Source: JBMOPD01 sp049323615 (GTDB lineage Bacteria > Bacillota > Desulfotomaculia > Desulfotomaculales > Desulfocucumaceae). Taken from it: a stretch of 64,000 nucleotides of DNA. The stretch is from contig JBMOPD010000079.1 of the NCBI GenBank assembly GCA_049323615.1, forward strand, positions 1-64,000, in the 5' to 3' direction. Shown here piece by piece: positions 35,826-43,287 of this stretch. The translations under genes and the position numbers were made by a program. Every line of letters begins with the position of its first letter. Position 1 is the stretch's first letter. The notes beneath the pieces were generated by a model. The model was not told the DNA's origin and did no database searches. It saw only the letters and a list, made by a program, of their open reading frames with translations.

Positions 35826-36968
35826 ATGGATTTCAGCTTCAGCAAGGACCAGGATCTTTTGCGCAAGGCGGTCAGGGAGTTCGTGGAGGCCGAGGTGGCC
35901 CCCATGGCGGCCAGGTGGGACGAGGAGGACACCTGCCCGCTGGGTGTTTTCAGAAAACTGGGTGAACTGGGCTTTGTGGGGGCATTCGTGCCCGCGGAAT
36001 ACGGCGGGGCCGGCCTGGGCTACACCGAGCGGGCCATCATCATCGAGGAAATCGCCAGGCATTCCGCCGGGTTTGCCATGTTTGTGATGACCCACCACCT
36101 GGCGGTGGCCGCCCTTTTAGAATTCGGCAGCGAGGAGCAAAAGAAAAAATACCTTCCCGACCTGGCTACCGGGAAAAAAGTTTCAGCCCTGCTGGTCACC
36201 GAGCCTACGGGCGGGTCGGACCTGGCCGGCCACCAGTCCACCGGGGAACCGGTTGACGGCGGCTGGGCGCTTAACGGGCGCAAATGTTTTGCCAGCAACT
36301 CCCATGTGGCCGACGTCAATGTGATCACAGTAAAGACCGGGACAGACGAAAAGGGCAGGGCCACCCTGACCGCCTTCATCGTGGAGTCCGGCAACCCGGG
36401 CCTTTCCCTGGGGCGCAAGGAAAACAAGCTGGGGCTCAGGGTATCCATAATGGGCGACCTGATTATGAACAACTGCCGGGTGGGATCCGGTGCCATCCTC
36501 GGGGGCGAGGGCAAGGGCCAGCGGGTGGCCCTGAGCACCATCAGCGAGGTGGGCCGGGCCGGGATGTCCGCCATCAGCCTGGGCATCCTGAGGGCCTGCC
36601 TGGAGGACATGGTGAAGTTCGCCAAGGACAGAAAGCTTTATGGCAAGCCTATTTCAGCCCTGCAGGCCATTCAGTTTTCCATAGCCGAAACAAGGATAGA
36701 GTACGAGGCGGCCAGGCTTTTGACCTACAGCGCCCTGTCGCTGAAGGACGCCAAAAAGCGCTGCGACGTGGAACTGGCCATGGCCAAGTATTTCTCCAGC
36801 GAAGCGGCGGTAAAGGCGGCCAAGAGGAACATGGACAACATGGGCGGCTACGGCGTGCTCAACGATTACCCGGCCGGAAGGTACATGCGGGACGCCCTGG
36901 CCACCCTGCCATCGGCCGGAACATCCAATATTATGAAGGTGATCGTGGCGGCCGGCACATTGGCCTGA
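35826..36968 (+). CDS. Acyl-CoA dehydrogenase lacking the usual catalytic Glu
   Basis: A 380-residue FAD enzyme of the acyl-CoA dehydrogenase family: LGFVGAFVPAEYGGAGLGYTE, LLVTEPTGGSDLAG, the RAGMSAISLGILRA helix, FAKDRKLYGKPI and GGYGVLNDYPAGRYMRDA. The common base is Glu in a YEGT motif near the C-terminus; here the site reads PSAGTS (Ala364). The alternative Glu of isovaleryl-CoA dehydrogenase, just before the conserved Arg in that helix, is Gly. The base must be elsewhere or the chemistry differs. It begins 32 bases after the 4-HBD-like gene and precedes etfBA, its likely electron acceptor. Confidence 0.88.
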   Translation: MDFSFSKDQDLLRKAVREFVEAEVAPMAARWDEEDTCPLGVFRKLGELGFVGAFVPAEYGGAGLGYTERAIIIEEIARHSAGFAMFVMTHHLAVAALLEFGSEEQKKKYLPDLATGKKVSALLVTEPTGGSDLAGHQSTGEPVDGGWALNGRKCFASNSHVADVNVITVKTGTDEKGRATLTAFIVESGNPGLSLGRKENKLGLRVSIMGDLIMNNCRVGSGAILGGEGKGQRVALSTISEVGRAGMSAISLGILRACLEDMVKFAKDRKLYGKPISALQAIQFSIAETRIEYEAARLLTYSALSLKDAKKRCDVELAMAKYFSSEAAVKAAKRNMDNMGGYGVLNDYPAGRYMRDALATLPSAGTSNIMKVIVAAGTLA

Positions 36969-37006
36969 CATTTAAACTGCCGGTCCAGTGAGGAGGAAGT
37001 TGAGCT

Positions 37007-37816
37007 TTGAAACCATTAAGAACGGTGGTATGCATAAAACCGGTGCCCAGCCCCGATCACTATCACCAGGTGGGGATTGACCCCGCAACCAAGACCCTGA
37101 TCAGGCAGGGTATTCCCACCGTGATCAACCCCCTGGACAAAAACGCCCTGGAGGCAGCCCTGCAGATAAGGGAAAGGTGCGGGGGGGAGGTGCTGGTTGT
37201 TTCCATGGCTCCCCCCGCCGCCGGGGAGAATTTGCGGGAGGCGCTGGCCATGGGGGCCGACGGGGCTTATCTTCTCTCGGACCGGTCCTTTGCCGGGTCG
37301 GACACGCTGGCCACCTCCATGGTGCTGGCCTCGGCCGTTAAGAAGCTGGGGCCGGTGGACCTGGTGCTGACCGGGAACGAATCGGCCGACGGGGGCACGG
37401 CCCAGGTGTCCGCCCAGCTGGGGGAGTGGCTTGACTGCCCGCACCTGATGCACGCCTGCGGCCTTGAGGTGGTGGACGGCGGGGAGTTTATAAGGGTTGA
37501 CACCGCCCGGGAAAACTGCCGGGTGGTTTACCAGGTGAAGCTGCCGGCGGTGGTCTCGGTGGTGCGGACCATCAACAGGCCCAGGTTCACGTCCCTGATG
37601 GGGGTTATCCAGGCCAGGACCAAGCCCTTGACCTGCTGGACATGCGATGACCTGCCGGTTGATAAAAACTTCCTGGGGCTGGAGGGCTCCCCCACCAGGG
37701 CCGGGGATATCTACCAGCCCGATTTGAGCCGGCGGTGTGAACTTGTACAGGGTTCCACCGAGGAGATTGCCGGCGCCCTGATCCGGAAACTCCGCGCCGC
37801 GGGCCTGCAGCTGTGA
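37007..37816 (+). CDS. etfB: Electron transfer flavoprotein beta subunit
   Basis: 269 residues. Takes electrons from acyl-CoA dehydrogenases as the AMP-binding subunit of ETF. Features: VVCIKPVPSPD opening, NPLDKNALEAALQI, the ALAMGADGAYLLSD stretch, LVLTGNESADGGTAQV and QVKLPAVVSVVRTINRPRFTSLMG (recognition-loop region). The start is TTG with AGGAGG upstream. It lies 38 bases after the acyl-CoA dehydrogenase gene and 10 bases before etfA. Whether it is a bifurcating form with an extra FAD cannot be decided by eye. Confidence 0.9.
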   Translation: MKPLRTVVCIKPVPSPDHYHQVGIDPATKTLIRQGIPTVINPLDKNALEAALQIRERCGGEVLVVSMAPPAAGENLREALAMGADGAYLLSDRSFAGSDTLATSMVLASAVKKLGPVDLVLTGNESADGGTAQVSAQLGEWLDCPHLMHACGLEVVDGGEFIRVDTARENCRVVYQVKLPAVVSVVRTINRPRFTSLMGVIQARTKPLTCWTCDDLPVDKNFLGLEGSPTRAGDIYQPDLSRRCELVQGSTEEIAGALIRKLRAAGLQL

Positions 37817-37826
37817 GGTGAAACAG

Positions 37827-38843
37827 TTGGAAAACAAGAATGATATATGGGTGATAGTGGAGCGCTGCGTTGACGGCTACCGGAAGGTGGCCCTGGAACT
37901 GCTGAGCCGGGGGAGGCTCCTGGCCGGCCGCCTGCTGGAGGTCAGGGGCCGGAGGCCGGGTGTCCGGGCAGTGATCACCGGGCCCGGCGACATGCCCGGG
38001 ACAGAGGAAATGTACAGGTGCGGCGCCGACGAAGTGATGGCGGTGTGCCACCCGCTGCTGGAAGAACACCGGACCGACCTTCACGCCGCCGTGCTGGCTG
38101 ATTTAATCCGGGAAAGGCGCCCCGGAACAGTCCTCTTCGGGGCCACGGCCTGGGGTTCCGAGGTGGCCCCGGCGGTAGCCGCCAAGGTGAAGACAGGCCT
38201 GGCGGCCCACTGCGCCGACCTGTGGATCAATGACCAGGGGCTGCTGGTACAGGCGGTCCCGGCCTTCGGGGGCAAGGTGCTGGGTGAGATACTGTGTCCC
38301 CGCCACCGTCCTCAGATGGCCAGTGTCAGGCCCGGAGTGTTCCGGGCCGAACCGGTGGATCCGGCTGCTGTGGGCGCCCTGCTGACAATCAAGGCGGAGC
38401 TGCCTCCCGACCGTGAACTGGTTAAGGTGCTGGAGGTCCGGCGCCAGGAACTGGCCGAAAAGCCCCTGGAAGAGGCCGAGGTGGTGGTGGCCGGCGGGTG
38501 GGGCGTGGGATCCCGGGAAAACTGGCAGCTGCTGGAAGAGCTGGCCGAGCTGCTGGGAGGGGCCGTGGGGTGCACCCGTCCGGCCCTGGACGAGGGATGG
38601 ACCCGGGGGGAGCACACCATGATCGGAACCAGCGGTAAAACCGTGCGCCCCAAGGTTTACCTGGGATTCGGCATATCCGGGGCCACCCACCACGTGGTGG
38701 GGATGAAGGACTCGGGCCTGGTGATCAGTGTGAACACCAACCCGGCTGCCGAAATATTCCAGTTTTCCGATGTCAAGGTGGTGGCCGACGCCCGGGGAAT
38801 CGCCCTGGCCCTGATAGAGGAGTTAAAGAAAAGCAAAAAGTGA
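37827..38843 (+). CDS. etfA: Electron transfer flavoprotein alpha subunit
   Basis: 338 residues from TTG 37827 (GAGGTG six bases upstream; a GTG nine bases earlier is also open). The C-terminal FAD domain is well conserved: VGCTRPALDEGW, MIGTSGKTVRPKVYLGFGISGATHHVVGM, and VISVNTNPAAEIFQFSDVKVVADA. The protein passes electrons from the acyl-CoA dehydrogenase to the membrane or to a ferredoxin. No ferredoxin domain is fused. It is the last gene before a strong terminator. Confidence 0.92.
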   Translation: MENKNDIWVIVERCVDGYRKVALELLSRGRLLAGRLLEVRGRRPGVRAVITGPGDMPGTEEMYRCGADEVMAVCHPLLEEHRTDLHAAVLADLIRERRPGTVLFGATAWGSEVAPAVAAKVKTGLAAHCADLWINDQGLLVQAVPAFGGKVLGEILCPRHRPQMASVRPGVFRAEPVDPAAVGALLTIKAELPPDRELVKVLEVRRQELAEKPLEEAEVVVAGGWGVGSRENWQLLEELAELLGGAVGCTRPALDEGWTRGEHTMIGTSGKTVRPKVYLGFGISGATHHVVGMKDSGLVISVNTNPAAEIFQFSDVKVVADARGIALALIEELKKSKK

Positions 38844-38846
38844 CCT

Positions 38847-38882
38847 GAAGCTCCCACAGGATGCTGTGGGAGCTTCTTCTTG
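38847..38882 (+). terminator. Terminator of the etfBA unit
   Basis: GAAGCTCCCACAG pairs with CTGTGGGAGCTTC around GATG, then TTCTTCTTG. A 13-bp perfect stem. Confidence 0.85.
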
Positions 38883-38933
38883 TAAGGTTGCTTCAATTGG
38901 TCCGGGATTTGGTTATGGGATTACCCCTGGTTC

Positions 38934-38962
38934 ATAGGACTTTTGTCCTATTACAATAGGAT
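38934..38962. promoter_or_regulatory. Triple inverted/direct ATAGGA repeat, possible operator
   Basis: ATAGGAC-TTTT-GTCCTAT-TACA-ATAGGAT: one perfect 7-bp inverted repeat and a third half-site, lying 35-60 bases upstream of the -10 element at 38996 (TATAAT) that precedes the c-di-GMP riboswitch. It could be bound by a regulator of that transcript. Confidence 0.45.
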
Positions 38963-39004
38963 AACCAACCTATTTCCCGCCGGACTATATTCTCATATAA
39001 TTGT

Positions 39005-39089
39005 GAATTAGGCAAACCTGCCGAAAGGTAGTGACGCAAAGCTAGAGGGTCTAAGGGCGCCGGATTCTGCCTACGACAGCCAGTTGCTC
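39005..39089 (+). ncRNA. Cyclic di-GMP-I (GEMM) riboswitch
   Basis: Conserved words are in place: TTAGGCAAACC, a CTGCCGAAAGGTAG hairpin with the GAAA tetraloop of P2, GTGACGCAAAGCTA, then GGGTCTAAGGGCGCC and CTGCCTACGACAGCC closing P1. TATAAT lies at 38996-39001 directly upstream. It should sense c-di-GMP and control the gene at 39150. Confidence 0.92.
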
Positions 39090-39120
39090 CGTGAAGGAAT
39101 AAATGAAGCAACTTAACGGG

Positions 39121-39148
39121 ACCCTCCTTATATTCAAGGAGGTTTTTT
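39121..39148 (+). terminator. Riboswitch terminator that also hides the ribosome site
   Basis: CCTCCTT-ATATTC-AAGGAGG followed by T6. The right arm AAGGAGG is itself the Shine-Dalgarno sequence for the GTG at 39150, seven bases on. Formation of the hairpin would end transcription and block translation. Confidence 0.85.
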
Positions 39149-39149
39149 A

Positions 39150-39512
39150 GTGAATAAAGAAAATAGCATTTTAATCATCGACAGTAATTCAACATCCAGG
39201 TATAAGCTGAAGTTGTGTTTATGGAAACTGGGGTGTATGGTTTATGAGTCTGGGGAAAAAGCCGAGATAATCACTTTTATTGTGCTCCACAAACCCAAAA
39301 TTGTTTTTATTTCCTTAGCATTTATCAAGGAATACAGCTTTGATTTATTGTATAAGATTAAGGAGTTAAATGACTGTTTATTAGTCGTATATACAGATGA
39401 GATTTCCAAGACCGACTTAATGTGTTGTATCGAGGCTTCGGTTGATAGGGTTTTACTTGACCCGTGCAGTCAATTTGAACGTTTGCAAAGCATTGTATCG
39501 CAATATTTATAA
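39150..39512 (+). CDS. Degenerate receiver (CheY-like) protein under c-di-GMP control
   Basis: 120 residues, a stand-alone response-regulator receiver fold: ILIIDSNSTSRYKLKLCLWKLG at the start, then KIVFISLAFIKEYSFDLLYKI and LLVVYTDE, and a C-terminal helix. Of the usual phosphorylation set, only Asp11 of the acidic pair and Thr82 remain: the phospho-acceptor Asp is Ser55 and the invariant Lys is Asp104. It should not be phosphorylated in the normal way and may be a constitutive binding module. AT-rich compared with its neighbours. Its expression is set by the c-di-GMP-I riboswitch. Confidence 0.72.
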   Translation: MNKENSILIIDSNSTSRYKLKLCLWKLGCMVYESGEKAEIITFIVLHKPKIVFISLAFIKEYSFDLLYKIKELNDCLLVVYTDEISKTDLMCCIEASVDRVLLDPCSQFERLQSIVSQYL

Positions 39513-39854
39513 TCTGGATTCTGACCCGTAATCCTATCCCGGAAGCTTCAGCCTTTCCTTCCCTACTATTTTTACGGCCGTCCGCCAGCACAGGTTATCA
39601 ACCGTTTCCTGGTCGGGGCAGACTTTGCAGGCCAACTGGCAACTGCTGGAAAAGCCCCCGGTGCTTGATACCGGAGTCCTACCTAAGGTTAAAAAGTGGA
39701 GACCGGAGACCCAATGATCTAGAATGCAGTAAATGGTAATATTAAGTTGATGTTTTTTTAAATTAATGTAAATATATTTCATATTTAACGATTTCTTTAT
39801 AGTGGGGTAAAAATGCAGAGCAGTGCCCCTAAAATTCAATGTGGGAGGGTTTTT
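39513..39854. other. Intergenic region with a GC-rich possible gene remnant
   Basis: Bases 39535-39705 are GC-rich inside AT-rich sequence. Read on the minus strand they encode a Cys-containing stretch (SSSCQLACKVCPDQETVDNL) with coding-like codon use but no start or recognisable family. The rest is AT-rich leader for the gene at 39855. Confidence 0.3.
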
Positions 39855-41114
39855 ATGAAGAAAAGTAAGATTTGGCTTCTCTTATTCTGTTTTATATTTT
39901 TCGGCATCGCCTGCTCCGCCAGCGCAGGATCCCTGATTCCCGCCAAGCAGCTGCTGATTGCCAGGCTGCAAAGCACGGATTTTGGGTATGACGATTCCTT
40001 TAAAAAGTCCTCGGGCACTGTCAGCTGTGAACTCCAGAACGTCAGCGGATCAATGGTCCCGCCCGACGACAAGGTTGTTAAAGTCCTGGCGGGGGCCAAA
40101 CTGAGCTTTGATTATAAACTTAATGTCCCTGAGAAGAAGCTGGAGATGAATTATCAGTTAAATGCCCGGAAGGACAGCTACAGGGGAAGTATTTTCATTA
40201 ACAATGACAAGATTATCCTGTCCAAGGAAGTGCTGCTGCTGCTCAGCCTGGTGGATCCGAAGGCATTGGACACCGCTGAATACAGCGCCTTACCCCCCTA
40301 TGGTTACCTTGCCGGCCGGGAAATTGCAAAGCTGTGGGATGTGGCCCTGAACCCCGATGTAAAAGATATTTTGCCGGCATACAGGGAATTGCTTGTTTTT
40401 ATCGCTGAGGCCGTGCCCGACAAGTATTTCACCACTTCGTTGGCTGACCAGAAAATAATATTCCATTTAGACCAGGAAGGCCTGGCGGACGTCATATTCG
40501 CGGTTATGCAGAAGGTCAGGGGCGAGAAGGAAAGGTTTGCGGAACTGGTTGCCAGGCTGGTGGTCTTATCCGACCCCGCCGAGAATGCCGAAGCTGTTAA
40601 GGCGGAGGTTATAAGCGGCATAGAGGAAGGCATAAGGAATGGTGCTTTTCCCGGCAGTCCCGGAGAGGTACAAAAGTCTTTATCGGGTGTGTTTGAACTG
40701 GAAGATATGATTTTTGAAGTTCCTTTTCTGCCCTCGGGAAAGAGCAGGTTTACCCTGGTGGCAAACCTTGGCGGCAATAGCCAATTTACCGGAAAAATAT
40801 CGGTAGACGCCAGCTTTGCCGGCAGTAAGGAGAACTATAAAGGGGCGTATGATATAGTTTTTAGCGGCCGGGAAAAAAGGCAGGACATCAGCGGGCGGAT
40901 AATGAATGAGTTTGAGAAAACCGGGCCTGATTCAAAGAATAATGGCCTGGTCCGGTGTAAAATGACCGATCTTAACGGGACTAAAACACTGCTGGACCTT
41001 TCGGTTTTGTTCGATTCCAATGCCAGGGCCGGTGAAAATGTGCCGGTAAACATTCCCCGGCTAACTGAATCAAACAGCGTGAATATAACCGAGTACCGGG
41101 GAAAAATCTCATAA
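39855..41114 (+). CDS. Secreted protein of unknown function
   Basis: 419 residues from ATG 39855 (GGGAGGG upstream). A Sec signal (KIWLLLFCFIFFGIACSASAG) may end in a cleavage after ASA; IAC-S could also be read as a lipobox. The mature part alternates predicted beta strands (LSFDYKLNVPEKKLEMNYQLNAR, SRFTLVANLGGNSQFTGKISVDASF) with a helical middle (AELVARLVVLSDPAENAEAVKAEV). This layout recalls lipid-binding or surface proteins such as the LolA/DUF-type carriers, but no family was recognised. Single gene; a hairpin near 41141 may end it. Confidence 0.6.
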   Translation: MKKSKIWLLLFCFIFFGIACSASAGSLIPAKQLLIARLQSTDFGYDDSFKKSSGTVSCELQNVSGSMVPPDDKVVKVLAGAKLSFDYKLNVPEKKLEMNYQLNARKDSYRGSIFINNDKIILSKEVLLLLSLVDPKALDTAEYSALPPYGYLAGREIAKLWDVALNPDVKDILPAYRELLVFIAEAVPDKYFTTSLADQKIIFHLDQEGLADVIFAVMQKVRGEKERFAELVARLVVLSDPAENAEAVKAEVISGIEEGIRNGAFPGSPGEVQKSLSGVFELEDMIFEVPFLPSGKSRFTLVANLGGNSQFTGKISVDASFAGSKENYKGAYDIVFSGREKRQDISGRIMNEFEKTGPDSKNNGLVRCKMTDLNGTKTLLDLSVLFDSNARAGENVPVNIPRLTESNSVNITEYRGKIS

Positions 41115-41140
41115 TTATTATCTTCCCGCCCGTAGTGAAA

Positions 41141-41166
41141 TGGCTCCCTTTTTTAAGAGGGAGCCA
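41141..41166. terminator. Hairpin between convergent genes
   Basis: GGCTCCCTTTTTTAAGAGGGAGCC inverted repeat between the secreted-protein gene and the converging DMT transporter gene. It has little T-tract, so termination is only likely. Confidence 0.45.
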
Positions 41167-41207
41167 AATTATTGTACGGATTTTAGCCTGAATTGTCATC
41201 CTAAAAG

Positions 41208-42065
41208 CTATTTCCCCCGCGTGTTTACAAGTATAACCCCTGAAAGGGCTATGACTCCGCCCGCCAGGGAGAGGGCGGTGGGCACCTCCCCCAGCCATAT
41301 CCAGGCCACCAGGATGGCCAGGGCGGGTGTAAGGTAAAGAAAGCTGGCCACGATAGGGACCGGGGCCCGCGAGAGGGCATAGGTCCAGGTGGCGTATGCC
41401 AGCGCGGCGGGAAAAACCCCCAGGTAAATTACGGCCAGGGTTGTCTTCAGCGGGGCAATCTGAACCTCTCCGGCCAGGCCGGGGAGAAAAACCAGCATAA
41501 ACAGCGTCCCGGCCCAGATGGTATATGAGGTGAACCGGAAGGCGCTGTATTTTTTCAAGTAGGGTTTTTGGAAGACGAAATAAAGGCTGGTGCAAAGGGC
41601 GGACAGGAGAATAAGGAAAGCGCCCGGGTCAAACCTCAGTCCCTCTCCTTCCCCGGCGGCGATCAGCGCCACGCCGGAGAAGCTCACCGAGATCCCCACC
41701 CAGCCCCAGGCCCTGAGCCGCTCGCCCAGGAAGGCTGCGGACAAAAGGGCGGTGAAAACCGGCCCGGCGGCGATTAAAAGGCTGGCCGCCCCTGCGGTGA
41801 CGGTGATCTCTCCGTACGACAGCGACACGTGGTAAACGGTGATGCCCAGGAACCCCAGGATCAGGATGGCCGGCAGGTCCTTTCTATCCGGCAGCCGCAT
41901 GCGGGTTAGCGCGGCGTACCCCGCCAGCACCGCCGAGGCAACTAAAAAGCGGAGAAGGGCCAGGTGCGCGGGGGAATAGGACTGGAGTCCGGCCCGGATG
42001 CCTGCGTACGCCGAGGCCCAGAAAAAGAGGGTTGTCCCCAGGGCGGACAGGGTGCGGGTGTCCAT
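41208..42065 (-). CDS. EamA/DMT-superfamily transporter
   Basis: A 10-TM drug/metabolite transporter of about 285 residues from ATG 42065; a TTG at 42134 would add 23 hydrophilic residues and has no better ribosome site. Two EamA repeats are visible, each ending in the usual pattern (LGITVYHVSLSYGEITVTAGAASLLIAAGPVFTALLSA and FPAALAYATWTYALSRAPVPIVASFLYLTPALAILVAW). The substrate is unknown; amino acids or metabolite export are typical. A CTCTGTGTT-type repeat lies just upstream near 42150. Confidence 0.83.
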   Translation of the reverse strand: MDTRTLSALGTTLFFWASAYAGIRAGLQSYSPAHLALLRFLVASAVLAGYAALTRMRLPDRKDLPAILILGFLGITVYHVSLSYGEITVTAGAASLLIAAGPVFTALLSAAFLGERLRAWGWVGISVSFSGVALIAAGEGEGLRFDPGAFLILLSALCTSLYFVFQKPYLKKYSAFRFTSYTIWAGTLFMLVFLPGLAGEVQIAPLKTTLAVIYLGVFPAALAYATWTYALSRAPVPIVASFLYLTPALAILVAWIWLGEVPTALSLAGGVIALSGVILVNTRGK

Positions 42066-42144
42066 TTGTGACCGGGGGCCGGTTTTTTCTCGAGTGTCGG
42101 TTTGCGTTTTCAAGTTTAGCCTTCCTGTATGCAATCAGGATTTT

Positions 42145-42178
42145 TGTGCTCTGTGTTCTCTCTGTGTTCTCTGTGGTT
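42145..42178. repeat. CTCTGTGTT direct repeats
   Basis: CTCTGTGTT occurs twice plus CTCTGTGGTT in 34 bases of intergenic DNA, resembling the CTCTTTGTCCTTGTGGTT tail at 10919. Confidence 0.75.
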
Positions 42179-42207
42179 AATAATAACTTATTGCTGCTGA
42201 CAGCTTC

Positions 42208-43059
42208 TTAGGGTTTCACCCACCACTGCTTATCCAGGTATGGTTTTTGCAGTTTTTTCAGCTGTTCTCTTTCTTTTAAATATTTTTCCTTCATACTTAC
42301 CAGCCAGTGATTAAAGTGTTCATCAATGCCTTCAGCCGAAAAACGGTGATGGCGGGTTTCCTTTATATCCGGGGATGGGGTCAGGACGGTGTTCCCGTCT
42401 TGGGCCGTGAACACGAATTTTGCGGCGCAAAGGGGGCATTCCGCCCCGCCGCCGGGCAAAAGGCGGAACAGGTCGCCGCCGCAGTTGGGGCACTGGGTCT
42501 GCTCCGGCCGGCCGGCCGGCAGATCGAATATATTTGCCCCCAGTTCCCCGGCCCGCCTGATATTTTCCACGTTCAGCAGGGATTCTCCGGGCAGGGTGGC
42601 CGGCACACTCCAGTAGTCCACCAGTTTCATCTGCAATAACCTTGGCAATACCATGGCGGCGCTGCGGGTATAGCCCTCCCAGCCCCTGATGCCGTATGGA
42701 ACCACGATCAGGCATGGTTTGCCGGCTGTATACCCGGCCCGGTGGCCGGCTCCCAGCATGCGGTCGGTGAGCAGTTTGTAAGCGGCCGGGGGGCCCAGGA
42801 AATATACCGGCATTCCGATGACCAGGGCGTCCGCCTGAATGATTTTGTCCAGCACGAAGTTAAAGTCATCGTTCATTTTACAGTAAGCTCCGGGCTGGAG
42901 GCAATGGTAGCAGGCCTTACACGGCTTCAAGCTGAGTTCTGTCAGGCGGATTATTTCCCTGCTGCAGGGCTCCGGGACATTGCCCATGATTTCTTTAACC
43001 AGTATTTCACTGTTGCCCAGCCGCCTTTCCGAAATAACCAGTCCCAAAACTTTTTTCAT
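42208..43059 (-). CDS. Iron-sulfur flavoprotein with zinc-ribbon insert
   Basis: 283 residues from ATG 43059. The N-terminal flavodoxin/NADPH-dependent FMN-reductase fold has the compact Fe-S motif CKACYHCLQPGAYC (residues 47-60 region) and IGMPVYFLGPPAAYKLLTDRM. A second part carries CPNCGG ... CPLCAAKF, a zinc ribbon or rubredoxin-like knuckle, and a charged helical tail (KEKYLKEREQLKKLQKPY). It is probably an electron carrier in anaerobic redox or oxygen defence. It is divergent from hydroxylamine reductase, and the two may share a control region. Confidence 0.78.
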   Translation of the reverse strand: MKKVLGLVISERRLGNSEILVKEIMGNVPEPCSREIIRLTELSLKPCKACYHCLQPGAYCKMNDDFNFVLDKIIQADALVIGMPVYFLGPPAAYKLLTDRMLGAGHRAGYTAGKPCLIVVPYGIRGWEGYTRSAAMVLPRLLQMKLVDYWSVPATLPGESLLNVENIRRAGELGANIFDLPAGRPEQTQCPNCGGDLFRLLPGGGAECPLCAAKFVFTAQDGNTVLTPSPDIKETRHHRFSAEGIDEHFNHWLVSMKEKYLKEREQLKKLQKPYLDKQWWVKP

Positions 43060-43209
43060 TGTTTTCAACTTCCTTAATATTTTAATGTCATTTACATTAA
43101 TGAAAACACAAATAGCGCCCGGAGGCAAGTCAATTTGGTCAGAATGTGGACAGGTTTATAGAATTGCGGCTGACAGCTTAAGCGGGTGTGACAAACTCCA
43201 GTTCACCAG

Positions 43210-43225
43210 TGTGATATACATCATA
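43210..43225 (+). promoter_or_regulatory. CRP/FNR-family operator upstream of hcp
   Basis: TGTGATATACATCATA fits TGTGA-N6-TCACA at nine of ten positions. Its centre is 41.5 bases before the start expected from a TAAATT -10 at 43247, the class II activator position. HcpR or another CRP/FNR protein sensing nitrosative stress is the natural candidate. Confidence 0.6.
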
Positions 43226-43287
43226 ACCGGCGTGCTTTTTTTCAGGTAAATTACTATTAGACAACTGATTTACGAGGAGGAAACAAT

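Noticed and set aside
39534..39839. 101-codon minus-strand frame with a Cys-rich end
   Set aside because: The GC-rich part looks coding-like, but there is no start, and the upstream half is AT-rich leader of another gene. Noted as a possible remnant only.
43180..43206. Second CRP-type palindrome TGTGAC...GTTCACC before hcp
   Set aside because: Half-site spacing is wrong for the CRP/FNR family; the site at 43210 is better.
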